A DNA stretch of 64,000 bases from CAXBGS01 sp963975425 (GCA_963975425.1 CAXBGS010000003.1:1-64000), one strand, 5' to 3'. Shown: positions 23,932 to 33,819, counted from the stretch's first letter. The notes: a model not told the origin generated them from the sequence alone. Program-made: numbers and translations.

Positions 23932-26115
23932 ATGTACAAGTGCTTCGACATATCGGTGGATTCGCGAAACGTAGCGACCATCACAATCGACGTTCCGAAA
24001 CGCCCTCTGAACGTCTTGGACCGTTGCGCGATGGAGGAACTGCACGCGATCGTGTCGGACCTGGAGTCGCGTGACACCGTTCGCCTGGTTGTTTTCCGCA
24101 GCGGAAAGGAAAGCGGATTTCTGGCCGGCGCCGACGTTTCGGCAATTGCGGACATTGATTCACCCGATCAGGCGACGGACCTGCTGATTCAGGGTCAAGA
24201 CTTGTTCGCCCGGATCGAACGGCTCCCGATGCCCACCTTGGCGGTGATCCACGGCCCGTGCCTGGGCGGAGGACTGGAGTGGTCGCTTGCGTGTACTTAC
24301 CGGATTGCACGAGATAACAGTTCCACACAAATCGGCTTGCCTGAAATCAAGCTGGGGCTGATCCCCGGTTGGGGTGGGACGCAACGTCTGCCAAGGCTGG
24401 TCGGATTGCCCGAAAGCTTGACGATGATCTTGCAAGGCAAACACCGCAGCGCCAAGGATGCAGCCCGCATCGGGCTTGTCGATCGTTCCATCGATCCGTC
24501 GATGTGGGAAACGGAAGTCGACGCATTCATCCAGGATATCCTCGATCACCCCGAATCTGCCAGATCACGCCCGAGACAATCATGGCGCCATTGGCTGATG
24601 AACTCAACGCGAATCGGACGCGGACTCGTCTTTCGTCAGGCGCGCAAAAAAATTCGCAACAAGTCCAAGCAGTATCCCGCTTTGTCGAGCGCGATACGCG
24701 CAATTGCATCCGGGTACTCGTCGCGAGTTGATGGATTCGCCGTTGAACGCATCGAGTTCGCAAAACTGATTTCGACGCCGACCTGTCGACGACTGTTAGA
24801 GCTGTTCTTTGCACGTGAACGGGCACGAAACGTAAAAACATGGTCGCCCGAAACCGGTGTCGCGATGCACGACGATCCGATTCGTAAGATTGGAGTCATT
24901 GGCGGTGGCGCGATGGGAGCAGGGATCGCCCAGCTATCCGCATTGCGTGGATTTGACGTGGCGATCAAGGAAATCGACGAACGTTCGGCCATGATGGCCA
25001 AAGAACGTATTGATGGTCTGATCGACGAACTTTCAGCGCGCAAGCGTTTCAGTGCTCAACAGCGTGACGAAATCCGCGGCCGAATTTTCGTGTCGACGGA
25101 TCAGAGTCGGTTTGCCGATGCGGATTTAATCATCGAAGCAGTCGTCGAACGTGAAGACGTCAAATGCGCCGTCTTTACTGAAATGGATCACACCGTGAAG
25201 GACGGTGCAATCTTGGCAACGAACACGTCATCGCTGTCAGTGGACCGTATGGCAGAGGTCGTCAAGCGTCCGGCCGAAATGGCTGGCTTGCACTTTTTCA
25301 ACCCCGTTCACCGCATGGAACTAGTGGAAGTGGTGCGGGGGCGAAAGACCAGTGACGCGACGGTGGCAAAGCTGGTCAGCCTGGTTCGCGCGCTCGGTAA
25401 AACGCCAGTTGTCACGTCGGATTCACCCGGTTTCTTGGTCAATCGCGTGCTGTTCCCTTACTTGGGCGAAGCGGTGGTGATGATTCGTGAAGGCTATGAC
25501 GTCAGTATCATCGACCGTGAGCTGAAGAAGTTCGGCATGCCGATGGGGCCTTGTGAATTGCTCGACCAAGTCGGCTTGGACGTCGCACTGCACGTCGCCA
25601 AGTCCCTTGCAAAAACTTTAGTCGATGTCGAGCCGGTCGTTCAACAACTGACAAAAATGGTCGACGATGGACGACTCGGTGTGAAATCGGGTGAAGGCTT
25701 CTATCACTACATCGGCGGAAAGCGAACCGAGCCATCGATCGTTTCGGATTCAACCAGTGCCGTCTGTAACTTCGAAGACTTCGTCACCGACGGACTGACG
25801 AATATCCAGCGGCGATTGGTCTATCCGATGTTAAGTGAAGCAATCCGTTGCTACGAAGAGCGTGTCGTCGAGCATCCTTGGGCAATTGATCTGGCGATGG
25901 TGTTGGGCACCGGTTTTGCGCCTCACCAGGGCGGTCCACTTCATATGGTCGATGCGATCGGACATCCACGTGTCCTGCAGAACCTTTGTCGCCTTCGTTC
26001 GATTTGCGGGAATCGTTTTGCGCCGCCGAAAAGCTTGTTCGCTTCATCGGACCGAGGCCGAACGTTCTTTGGGGCTGACCAAGAACAAAGTCAGATCGAT
26101 CCGGTCAGGACTTAA
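23932..26115 (+). CDS. Bifunctional enoyl-CoA hydratase/3-hydroxyacyl-CoA dehydrogenase (FadJ/FadB-like)
   Basis: 727 residues. The N-terminal crotonase domain has FLAGADVSAI, CLGGGLEWSLA (first catalytic Glu) and GLPEIKLGLIPGWGGTQR (second Glu). After a basic linker, the NAD-binding domain begins IGVIGGGAMGAGIAQ near 325, with NTSSLSVDRMA and the catalytic His in GLHFFNPVHRMELVEVV, then DSPGFLVNRVL and the C-terminal helical domain. It hydrates and oxidises acyl-CoA intermediates. ATG 23932 follows AGGTGG; GTG 23923 is an alternative that adds three residues. Confidence 0.94.
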   Translation: MYKCFDISVDSRNVATITIDVPKRPLNVLDRCAMEELHAIVSDLESRDTVRLVVFRSGKESGFLAGADVSAIADIDSPDQATDLLIQGQDLFARIERLPMPTLAVIHGPCLGGGLEWSLACTYRIARDNSSTQIGLPEIKLGLIPGWGGTQRLPRLVGLPESLTMILQGKHRSAKDAARIGLVDRSIDPSMWETEVDAFIQDILDHPESARSRPRQSWRHWLMNSTRIGRGLVFRQARKKIRNKSKQYPALSSAIRAIASGYSSRVDGFAVERIEFAKLISTPTCRRLLELFFARERARNVKTWSPETGVAMHDDPIRKIGVIGGGAMGAGIAQLSALRGFDVAIKEIDERSAMMAKERIDGLIDELSARKRFSAQQRDEIRGRIFVSTDQSRFADADLIIEAVVEREDVKCAVFTEMDHTVKDGAILATNTSSLSVDRMAEVVKRPAEMAGLHFFNPVHRMELVEVVRGRKTSDATVAKLVSLVRALGKTPVVTSDSPGFLVNRVLFPYLGEAVVMIREGYDVSIIDRELKKFGMPMGPCELLDQVGLDVALHVAKSLAKTLVDVEPVVQQLTKMVDDGRLGVKSGEGFYHYIGGKRTEPSIVSDSTSAVCNFEDFVTDGLTNIQRRLVYPMLSEAIRCYEERVVEHPWAIDLAMVLGTGFAPHQGGPLHMVDAIGHPRVLQNLCRLRSICGNRFAPPKSLFASSDRGRTFFGADQEQSQIDPVRT

Positions 26116-26193
26116 CCGTCGACGCAAAGATCGCGGCCGACGCGGTCGGGCAACCTTCACACCAGGAATGCACCTTCAGACAGGAGAATCGTC

Positions 26194-28218
26194 ATGAGTA
26201 TCGAATTCAATAGCAAGGCAGTCGACACCGACCGCATCACGCCGGATGTCCACGCGACCTCGGCGCCGGTGTCGAATCCTGAAAGCGAACCGACGAAGCA
26301 GATCGAATCTGCGTCCGATAATTTGCGTCACAGTGACGCGAAAGAATCGTTCGCGGAAGTTGCGCTGCGGCTTGGCGGCGCGTCGGTGGATGAAGCGAAA
26401 CGCACGGGAGTTGTCGATACGGCCGACGATCAAGTCGAAGACCTGTTTGCCGAGCAATATAAAACGACGAGCAGTCCGATTCACCGAGCGGTTTGGGACC
26501 ACAGGATTCCCACGGAGCTGTTTCAATGCAAACCACAAATCTTGTCCGATGATGTCCAACAGGTTGCCAGACGTTCTCTCGACATTGTCCGCGCCCACCG
26601 TGGCGCTGGCACGTTGGTTGATGACCGAGGCAAGATCGCCGACGACGTCTTACAAGAACTGGGCGACGTGGGTTACTGGGGCATGCTCGTGTCCAAGCAG
26701 TACGGCGGCGCGGGTGCGTCGATGCGAGAATTTACGACCATGATCACTCAAATGGCAACGATTGATCCGACCGTTGCCGGGCTCGCGTCGGTACACGGGT
26801 GCATCGGCGCGGTCGATCCGGTGCGCGCCTTCGGCAATGATGAACAGAAGCGCCAGTTCTTGCCCAAACTTGCCGATGGGCGACGACTTTCAGCATTTGC
26901 GTTGACCGAACCGGGGGCCGGCAGCGACCTGACCGCGTTAAAAACAACGGCGGTGCTGGACGGCGACCATTACGTTGTCAACGGAGAAAAGCTGTTCATC
27001 ACCAACGCGGTGCCAGGACGCACGATCGGACTGGTGTGCAAAATCCAAGGCAAGCCGGCCGTCTTGATCGTAGACCTGCCGATGCAAGAGGACGCCACGT
27101 TCCGCTTGAATCGGTATGGCATTTACGCGCTGCGCCGCGCGCACAACAACGGATTGATTTTCAACCAGTTCCGTGTCCCGAAAGAAAACTTGTTGACACC
27201 ACCCAAGGGAGACGGATTAACGATCGCCTATCACGGATTGAACCTCGGTCGCGTCTCGTTGTGCGCAAACGCCGCCGGCACGATGCGATGGATGATGGCC
27301 GAAATGTTGCCTTGGGCCGCGTACCGTCAGACCTATGGTCAGGCAATCGACAAACGCGAATTGGTGCGACGGCGTCTGGGACGGTTGGCTGGATTGATCG
27401 TCGCTTGTGATGCACTAACGCAGTGGTGCAGTGGACTGATCGACCAAGGTTACCGCGGCGAGATGGAATGTATCATTGCGAAAATTTTTGGCAGCGAGGC
27501 ACAAAAAGAAGCGGCAATCGAATTGCTGATGAAAACGCATGGCGGTCGTTCCTTCTTGCAAGGTCACATGTTCGGTGACAACGTGCACGAGTTCCTGGCG
27601 CCCTGTATCTATGAAGGCGAAGGAGAAATGCTGGGCATGGCGTTCTTCAAGTCACTGGTCAAGCAACACGGCAAAGAGTTCTTTGAACCGATCGGCCGCA
27701 CGCTTCATGAGCTCGGCGTTTCGCAGCCCAACCTCACGAATCCAAAGCACCTGTGGGCACTCAAGGGTCCGATGACCAGATACGCAAAGTGGTATGCGAG
27801 TAAGAAGGCTGGGCGAAGTCGGTGGAGCGACTTGCCTAAGATGCACGCGAGTTTGGAGCGTCATGCGAGGTTCGCACAGAATCTGCTTTCGCGAAGCGGT
27901 ATGGATATCAGCAATACGATGCGACATCACCAATTAAAACTCGCCGACCGTCAATGCCGCATGTCTGCGCTGTCGTCGCGTTTGCAAGACTCCGTCGTGA
28001 TGCTAGTCACCAGTTTGTACGCGGCACAGTCCGGCGACCCAACGACGCGATTGGCTGCTGATGTCGTGTGCGAAGAATTGCGAGGACGCATCACTGGCAC
28101 CCATCCGACCGATGCGGATTTCCGGCGCGTCACAAACTTGGGCCAAGCCATCACCGAACAAGGTTGGTCCGAACTGGACCACGTCACCTCGGGGGAAATT
28201 CTGCAACCTTATCAGTAA
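26194..28218 (+). CDS. Acyl-CoA dehydrogenase (FadE-like, extended)
   Basis: 674 residues. FAD-binding dehydrogenase motifs: FALTEPGAGSDLTALKT, the NGEKLFITNA segment, LGRVSLCANAAGTMR, and YEGEGEMLG where the catalytic Glu is expected. It is much longer than the usual 380-residue enzyme, with about 120 extra N-terminal residues and about 150 C-terminal residues that resemble the second half of long bacterial FadE-type proteins. GGAG lies 8 bases before the ATG. It catalyses the first oxidation step of the beta-oxidation cycle encoded here. Confidence 0.92.
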   Translation: MSIEFNSKAVDTDRITPDVHATSAPVSNPESEPTKQIESASDNLRHSDAKESFAEVALRLGGASVDEAKRTGVVDTADDQVEDLFAEQYKTTSSPIHRAVWDHRIPTELFQCKPQILSDDVQQVARRSLDIVRAHRGAGTLVDDRGKIADDVLQELGDVGYWGMLVSKQYGGAGASMREFTTMITQMATIDPTVAGLASVHGCIGAVDPVRAFGNDEQKRQFLPKLADGRRLSAFALTEPGAGSDLTALKTTAVLDGDHYVVNGEKLFITNAVPGRTIGLVCKIQGKPAVLIVDLPMQEDATFRLNRYGIYALRRAHNNGLIFNQFRVPKENLLTPPKGDGLTIAYHGLNLGRVSLCANAAGTMRWMMAEMLPWAAYRQTYGQAIDKRELVRRRLGRLAGLIVACDALTQWCSGLIDQGYRGEMECIIAKIFGSEAQKEAAIELLMKTHGGRSFLQGHMFGDNVHEFLAPCIYEGEGEMLGMAFFKSLVKQHGKEFFEPIGRTLHELGVSQPNLTNPKHLWALKGPMTRYAKWYASKKAGRSRWSDLPKMHASLERHARFAQNLLSRSGMDISNTMRHHQLKLADRQCRMSALSSRLQDSVVMLVTSLYAAQSGDPTTRLAADVVCEELRGRITGTHPTDADFRRVTNLGQAITEQGWSELDHVTSGEILQPYQ

Positions 28219-28229
28219 AGGCCTCCAAG

Positions 28230-29183
28230 ATGATATTCGACCTATTTCGTATTCCCGGCATCCGTTTCGGTGATGAAAGTGCATCGCCTCTATCGCCGGC
28301 CGCGCCAACGGCGACCGTCGCGCTCGGCGGCGGTGGTGCTCGGGGACTCGCACACCTGGGCGTCATGGAAGCGATCGGCGGGTCAGAAGTTCAAACCGAG
28401 CGAATCGTGGGAGTCAGCATTGGTAGTCTGGTCGGCGCCATGTGTGCCGCCGATCGCGACATCCATCGGGTGCAGGCGACCGCGAACGAACTTCTGTACT
28501 CGCCGATCTTTCAACACAAACATCGACAACTGTTCGGAGAATCGCTTTCGGAGAGCGACGACGCGGGCGGTCTGTTTTCGTGGTACGGTCGCATTAAAAA
28601 TGTGATGTCCGCTCACCGACGTTTGCGTCGTGCGGTCACCGGTCCCGCGTTGATGCCGGACACACTGCTGCGCGAGGCGATTGAGCGTCTGATTCCCGAC
28701 ACCGATATCGCAGACCTGCAAACGCCGCTCAGCATCGTCGCGGTCGACTTGTACAACGGGCATCCGATCGTGCTGGAAACAGGTTCACTTCGACAGGCGG
28801 TGCTCGCTTCCTCGGCGGTTCCCGGAATTTTTCCGCCGGTACCTTGGGAGGACAAATTATTGTGCGACATTGGCGTGCTGGACTCGTTGCCGGTCGATGT
28901 TGCGAACGCTTATGGAAATGACTTAACGATCGCCGTCGATGTCGGTCAGGAACACTCGTCCATTCACGAGTGCAATACGGCACTGGACGTGATGTTGCGG
29001 ATGGATGATATCGGCGAACGACTGCTGCGGCGACGTGTATTGGCCGGCGCTGACGTCTTGATTCGACCCGATGTTGGCGCGGTCGCGTGGTGTGACTTCA
29101 GTGACCCACAACGCCTAATCGATGCCGGGCGTGCGGCTGGTTTCACTGCGATGGAACCTTACCAGACAACACACGCAGCTTGA
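28230..29183 (+). CDS. Patatin-like phospholipase (RssA/NTE-type)
   Basis: 317 residues. The oxyanion loop GGGGARGLAHLG (33-44), the nucleophile elbow GVSIG with S63, and the catalytic Asp213 in LCDIGVLDSLPV define a Ser-Asp dyad lipase; DIG replaces the more common DGG/DGA. It starts 11 bases after the acyl-CoA dehydrogenase stop, so it is probably the last gene of the operon. A lipase here could release fatty acids from membrane lipids for the operon. A much longer frame from 28068 overlaps the dehydrogenase and was rejected. Confidence 0.9.
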   Translation: MIFDLFRIPGIRFGDESASPLSPAAPTATVALGGGGARGLAHLGVMEAIGGSEVQTERIVGVSIGSLVGAMCAADRDIHRVQATANELLYSPIFQHKHRQLFGESLSESDDAGGLFSWYGRIKNVMSAHRRLRRAVTGPALMPDTLLREAIERLIPDTDIADLQTPLSIVAVDLYNGHPIVLETGSLRQAVLASSAVPGIFPPVPWEDKLLCDIGVLDSLPVDVANAYGNDLTIAVDVGQEHSSIHECNTALDVMLRMDDIGERLLRRRVLAGADVLIRPDVGAVAWCDFSDPQRLIDAGRAAGFTAMEPYQTTHAA

Positions 29184-29597
29184 CCGTTTGAGCCAGCGAA
29201 AAGATTCCGTCCGCTTATGTCGCGGTTCGTCATCTCGGCAAACTTGACGTCATCTCGGCAAACTTGACGTCGCGCCGCGTTACCGCCCAGACCGCATGAC
29301 CATCGCGTGCTTGCGGCGCACCTGGACCGATGGACGGTTCGCTGACTCCTTGGAACCTGTGGAATGTGGTCCCTGCAATCTGGCCTAGCGATCGGCTCCA
29401 GCCCCCCTCGGTCGGGCCCGCGGCCGCATCCCTAGCGGATGGTGAATGGGGTTCAAACAGATGACAAAGCGGTCTCGTGGGGAGCGTTTATGGCGATCAC
29501 GCGGCTTTTCCGGGACAAAAGTGATTGTTTGTAAGCGGCTTTGCGCTAAGAATAGATGCGACTCGAAGAAGCTGTTGCCGACGTAGAGATTGCCCCG
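29184..29597. other. Gap after the beta-oxidation operon
   Basis: About 410 bases with no supported gene. It contains a perfect 20-bp tandem duplication (29228-29267) and a GC-rich segment near 29395-29430. No convincing terminator hairpin with a T-run was seen. Confidence 0.4.
29228..29267. repeat. 20-bp tandem duplication
   Basis: CGTCATCTCGGCAAACTTGA is present twice head to tail (29228-29247 and 29248-29267) without mismatch, and CGTC begins a third copy. Intergenic, 45 bases after the patatin gene. Confidence 0.85.
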
Positions 29598-30335
29598 ATG
29601 AAGTTCCTTGCCGCGTTTTGCATCCTTGTTTCACTTAGCCTGATTTCGGCCCCGGAAACTTTCGCCGGCGGTGCCATGGTTTTGTACTTCGACGCAATCG
29701 CTGGTGATGATGCATCGCCAGGCGACGACAACGGTCAGCAAGACGGCGGCGGTGTCGGCGGTTCGGCTCCTGGCGGAGCAGCGTCCGGCGGCGGAGCAGG
29801 CGCTGCTGGATCAGGCAACTCATCTTCTGGGCTTGGGGCGCTCGCAAGCGGTTCCGCCAACGAAGGCACCCAAAGTGATGCATCCGAGGGCGACTTGTTA
29901 CAAAGTATCGCCGAGTCATCTTTGACCCCGACCAGCATCGTTGACGAGTTATCCATCGCGAACAATCCGATCTCGAGCGAAAACGGTCTCGGTGTGACGC
30001 CTCCGTCGGGTTCGGAGGTCGATCCCGAGTCAACGCCAACGCAAGAGTTGGTTGCAGCACCGTTCCCAACATCTTTACCGCCGTTCGCGCCACTGCCAAT
30101 TGTACCGACACCCGCGACGCCGACGATGATCAATCCGCCAGCGACGCCGAGCGGGCCCGGCACGCCGATCATTCCATCGACACCGACGATGACAAGTGTT
30201 CCCATCGCGGGACCCACATTAACGAATGTTCCACAAGCGGCGACGGCGACACCTGAACCATCGAGTGCAATCGTTTGGTTGATGGGCGCGATCACACTGG
30301 CTGGATTCAAGCGACGAACGCGAACGGATCGCTAG
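29598..30335 (+). CDS. Low-complexity secreted PEP-CTERM protein
   Basis: 245 residues from ATG 29598, chosen because it gives a clean signal peptide (MKFLAAFCILVSLSLISAP). The mature part is low complexity: a Gly/Ser/Ala-rich block (about 40-100), an acidic Ser block, then Pro/Thr-rich repeats such as PATPSGPGTPIIPSTP. The end is a PEP-CTERM sorting signal: TPEPSSAI, a short hydrophobic helix and the basic tail KRRTRTDR. In other bacteria this signal is handled by an exosortase and marks surface or matrix proteins. No exosortase is in the window. Function unknown. Confidence 0.75.
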   Translation: MKFLAAFCILVSLSLISAPETFAGGAMVLYFDAIAGDDASPGDDNGQQDGGGVGGSAPGGAASGGGAGAAGSGNSSSGLGALASGSANEGTQSDASEGDLLQSIAESSLTPTSIVDELSIANNPISSENGLGVTPPSGSEVDPESTPTQELVAAPFPTSLPPFAPLPIVPTPATPTMINPPATPSGPGTPIIPSTPTMTSVPIAGPTLTNVPQAATATPEPSSAIVWLMGAITLAGFKRRTRTDR

Positions 30336-30430
30336 TGCGCGGCGGCACTGTTCGCCGTTGCACATTGCACATTGCACGCGTGATGTCTTGCAGCACATCT
30401 GACGGACGTGGCTTTTCAATCGCCCGCCGG

Positions 30431-31468
30431 TTACTGACGTAGCTTTTCAATAGCCCACTGGGCAGCTTCACGCACCAAGGGTTCTTCGTCGCGGCAAGCA
30501 GTTTCAAGCACAGGAATCGCGTCTTGGTTCCCTTGATTGCCGAGCACGATCGCCGCGTTCCGCAGTAGTCCTCGCCTGCGAGTGCGCCACATCGGCGTCT
30601 TGCGAAACCGCTCGCGGAACTCATCATCGGAACACTGCAACAGCGAGGCCAGTTCAAGTGATTGCAATGAACTTGGATTGAGCCCGGCCGAGCGACTGGG
30701 TTTTCGGTTCCACGGACATACATCCTGACAGATATCGCAACCGAACAACCAGTCGCCGATACCGTCCCGCAAATCGTCCGCAATATCGTCACGGTGCTCG
30801 ATTGTCAGATAGCTGATGCACCGCGACGCATCCAAGACGCCAGCCTGCGGAAACGCATCGGTCGGACACGCATCTAAACAGGCCGTACAGGTCCCGCAGT
30901 GCGACGCCGCGTGCGGTTCGTCGAACGGCAGATCAAGATCGGTCAGCACGCAAGCAAGAAAGAAATAGCTGCCGAGGGTTTTGTTCAGCAGCAGTGTGTT
31001 TTTCCCTCGCCACCCCAACCCGGCCAGTTGCGCGTACTCGCGTTCCATCAACGGCGCCGTGTCGATCACGCCACGCGCGTTGGCCGAGGGGATTCGATCT
31101 CGAATCAGGCGGCACATACGTTTCAGCTTGGGATGAACCACGTCGTGATAATCGACACCCGACCACGCGTACCTGGCGACTCGGCCGAATCCGCCAGGCA
31201 CCAGATTTCGCTCCGATGCATCGTAGGGAAACGCCAGGACAATGATCGACCGTGCCCCCTCGAGAACACTGGCCGGATGCCGGTACGCTTCCTGGCGATC
31301 GGCAAAGTAGTTCATCCCAGCGGCGTAACCCGCATCGATCCATCGCGCAAGGTCACTAAAGCCGGTCGATTCCAGGGCCGGCGCGATACCCAAGCCGACA
31401 AAGCCCTCGTCCAAGGCCACCGATCGCAGGTTTCGGACGAGTGATTCGTGATCCTGCGCTGATGACAT
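30431..31468 (-). CDS. queG: Epoxyqueuosine reductase
   Basis: 345 residues from ATG 31468. The last step of queuosine synthesis: a cobalamin- and Fe-S-dependent reduction of epoxyqueuosine in tRNA. Two ferredoxin-type cluster motifs are visible, CGTCTACLDACPTDAF and CDICQDVCPWN with a nearby SRCISY; upstream blocks include GRVARYAWSGVDYHDVVHPK, DTAPLMEREYA and GLGWRGKNTLLLN. The C-terminus has a HEAT-like segment (about 300-345). It begins 29 bases after the QW-repeat membrane protein gene. A homologue of the queuosine mannosyltransferase lies at 52082. Confidence 0.95.
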   Translation of the reverse strand: MSSAQDHESLVRNLRSVALDEGFVGLGIAPALESTGFSDLARWIDAGYAAGMNYFADRQEAYRHPASVLEGARSIIVLAFPYDASERNLVPGGFGRVARYAWSGVDYHDVVHPKLKRMCRLIRDRIPSANARGVIDTAPLMEREYAQLAGLGWRGKNTLLLNKTLGSYFFLACVLTDLDLPFDEPHAASHCGTCTACLDACPTDAFPQAGVLDASRCISYLTIEHRDDIADDLRDGIGDWLFGCDICQDVCPWNRKPSRSAGLNPSSLQSLELASLLQCSDDEFRERFRKTPMWRTRRRGLLRNAAIVLGNQGNQDAIPVLETACRDEEPLVREAAQWAIEKLRQ

Positions 31469-31497
31469 GAACAGACAATCGTTTGCTTGAGATGACG

Positions 31498-33324
31498 TTA
31501 CCGCAAAGCAGACTCGCGACCGGCGACTCGGTTTTGGTCGCGACGGATGGCGTGGCGGTAGTACGTCTCTAAGCATAATGCTCCCATCGACGCCGTATAG
31601 ATGCTGCCGCCGTAGCCGCCCCATACGCTAGTCGTTGGCCAGCTGCCGTCGGATCGCTGGGTTGTCAGCAAACGTCGCTGCAGCGATTGGTTCCAGCTGC
31701 GCCACGCCTCGTCTTGCAATTGATGCAAAGCCAGCGTCGCATAGTACCAATAGTAGTAGTTGTCTTGGCCGATCCCGGGCGGTTGCTGCAGTAAGTATCG
31801 TTCCGCCACAATCAATTCCGACGACGGTACTTGTTCGCCGATCAGTAATCGCGTCGCCAACGCTTCGGCCGTCATCGTGCGACTTGCCGCTTCACCCGGC
31901 CGATAGCTTGCCAAACTGCCACCGGTTCCTGCGCGGACGCTGCGCAGAAAACGCCGCACGCCACTGATCGACGCAGGGCTGACCGGTATCCCAGCGCGTT
32001 GGCCGGCGTCCAGAACCATCACTTGCCAACCGGTCTGACTCAAGTCACCGGAATCGCCAGCCGTGTATCGCCAACCGCCGGTACTGGGATGTTGCATTCG
32101 AACGGTAAACGCCATCGCGCGCCGAGCCGCTTCGGCAGCTGATGGATCGCCCGTGATGGCCGCGGCTTCGCACATTGCCAGCGCAGCCATCCCGTGACTG
32201 TAATTGGCTGCGTAGACGGCCGCATTGCCGGCCAGCGAGCCGTCCGGTTTTTGTTGTCGAATCAGATAGGACAGACCACGATAGACATGGTCTGCGTATT
32301 CACCTTGTGCGTGCGTATTGCCTGCTCCGATCATCGCCAAAAGTGCTAGACCGGTGATCGCCGTGTTGGCTTGCCGACCGGCACCGCCACGATTCATTCC
32401 CAGTGGTGCTCGCTCGCGTCCGGCGCCACTGGCGACCGGGTCCCAAGAACCATCGGTTCGCTGCGACTCGGCCAAGAATTTCAATGCTGCCTGCACCGCG
32501 GCTTCGGTTTCAGCACTGCCGCCAGTTTGGTCAAGAGCCTGCTCCTTTGCCGATCCGACGCGATTCGCAAAATCATTTGCGAGATCACCGACAACCGTAC
32601 GGCGAGCAGCGTTCGATGTTGAAACCGGTTGTGCTTGAACAGGTTGGTCGATCGGTTGCGGATTCGCCTGCGCAACCGCGTCGGCATTTTGTTTCGGTGG
32701 CTGTGCCCGTGGCTCCGAAACCGCTGGCGGTTTCGTTTCGCTAAGCCATGCGTCCATGGCCGATTCAATGTCGGCAGTCAAATCATCGACCGGACTCTGT
32801 TGCAGAGCGTCGATTGACGGGTCTGCGGCCGCTTCGGCGGCAACCGTTTCTGCAGGCGGTGCTGCGGGCAATGGGCTGCCCGGCGCTGACGTCAGCTCCG
32901 GTTCAGTTGTCAGCTCCGCTTCACTTGGTACCTCGTCATCGATCGGTGAATCGCTCGCATCAAAGACGTCAAGCATCTCATCGATCGGCAGCGGTGCGAT
33001 CGCCGCGACTTCGTCTTGTCCGGAAGCGTCGTCCAGATTCATCTCGGTTTCGAACGTAGCGAACGGAATCGTCTCGGCGCCGACACTGGAATCTTGTTCC
33101 GCGACCGTTGCGGAACCACCGCTGCGCTCGGTGAGGTAGGGCACCAGAAATATCAACAGCGCATGCAATACGATCGACAGCAGCAGGCAGACCACGCCCG
33201 CCTGACGACCTTCGCGACGTCGGCGTCTGAATAGATAAATACTTGCCAACAGCAGCACGACGGCGAAGACCGCGACTGGGTAGACAAGCCGAGGATCTGC
33301 CCAAAACTGGGCTGCATCATTCAA
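31498..33324 (-). CDS. Membrane protein with squalene-cyclase-like QW-repeat barrel domain
   Basis: 608 residues. Two membrane helices lie near 13-32 and 44-64, followed by a long acidic, Pro/Ala-rich linker (about 70-270). The C-terminal 330 residues are an alpha/alpha barrel of the prenyltransferase/squalene-oxidase repeat type, with QRTDGSW, QQKPDGSL, HPSTGGWRYT and QRSDGSW motifs. The catalytic DxDD of true squalene-hopene cyclases was not seen, so a binding role is more likely than terpene cyclisation. The start overlaps the TolR stop (ATGA, 33321-33324). By topology it could be the energised partner of the TolQ/TolR pair, in the place where TonB or TolA would be; that is inference. Confidence 0.8.
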   Translation of the reverse strand: MNDAAQFWADPRLVYPVAVFAVVLLLASIYLFRRRRREGRQAGVVCLLLSIVLHALLIFLVPYLTERSGGSATVAEQDSSVGAETIPFATFETEMNLDDASGQDEVAAIAPLPIDEMLDVFDASDSPIDDEVPSEAELTTEPELTSAPGSPLPAAPPAETVAAEAAADPSIDALQQSPVDDLTADIESAMDAWLSETKPPAVSEPRAQPPKQNADAVAQANPQPIDQPVQAQPVSTSNAARRTVVGDLANDFANRVGSAKEQALDQTGGSAETEAAVQAALKFLAESQRTDGSWDPVASGAGRERAPLGMNRGGAGRQANTAITGLALLAMIGAGNTHAQGEYADHVYRGLSYLIRQQKPDGSLAGNAAVYAANYSHGMAALAMCEAAAITGDPSAAEAARRAMAFTVRMQHPSTGGWRYTAGDSGDLSQTGWQVMVLDAGQRAGIPVSPASISGVRRFLRSVRAGTGGSLASYRPGEAASRTMTAEALATRLLIGEQVPSSELIVAERYLLQQPPGIGQDNYYYWYYATLALHQLQDEAWRSWNQSLQRRLLTTQRSDGSWPTTSVWGGYGGSIYTASMGALCLETYYRHAIRRDQNRVAGRESALR

Positions 33325-33740
33325 CGGCGCATCCCCTGAGGCATGACACGTGCGGCGACACCCATTTGTTCGACTCCGCTGCTTTTGACGGCATGCAGGA
33401 CTTCGAAGTATCGCTGCAGCGAACTGGATTCGTCCGCTCGCACAACGACCTTTAGGCCGGGATAGTTCTGATGCTGTATTTGCAACTCGGCCGCCAATTG
33501 CTCGATCGTGACGCTTTGACCGTCTAGTGCAATGACGCCATCGGATGTCACCTCGACAACCCGCTCGTCGGGCATTCTGGCGATACTCTGCAGCTGGCCG
33601 ACGCTGGGAACGCTGACGTTCATGCGGCTTTCGGCTTCGCTAAACTTACTGCCCACCATGAAAAAGATGACCAACAAGAACACGACGTCAATCATCGGTG
33701 TCAGGTTAATCGTTGCGTCTTCGCTCGGTCGTCGCCGCAT
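33321..33740 (-). CDS. ExbD/TolR-family proton-channel subunit
   Basis: About 139 residues with one N-terminal membrane helix, preceded by the basic MRRRPSEDATINLTP. The conserved proton-carrying Asp is D18 in TPMIDVVFLLVIFFMV. The C-terminal periplasmic domain shows the ExbD pattern (VVVRADESSSLQRYFEVL). ATG 33740 has a purine-rich AAAGGCGAGAG sequence ahead; ATG 33764 adds eight residues. With the TolQ homologue it should use the proton gradient to move a partner protein. Confidence 0.9.
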   Translation of the reverse strand: MRRRPSEDATINLTPMIDVVFLLVIFFMVGSKFSEAESRMNVSVPSVGQLQSIARMPDERVVEVTSDGVIALDGQSVTIEQLAAELQIQHQNYPGLKVVVRADESSSLQRYFEVLHAVKSSGVEQMGVAARVMPQGMRR

Positions 33741-33819
33741 CGGTCTCTCGCCTTTGTGAAACAAGTTTCGTTGATCGTCCCGCGATCAAACGTTCCAATC
33801 GCGGAGCGAAAAACATCGG

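Noticed and set aside
28068..28229. Extended N-terminus of the patatin gene starting inside the acyl-CoA dehydrogenase gene.
   Set aside because: The extension is a shadow of the dehydrogenase frame; ATG 28230 directly precedes the conserved part and leaves an 11-base gap.
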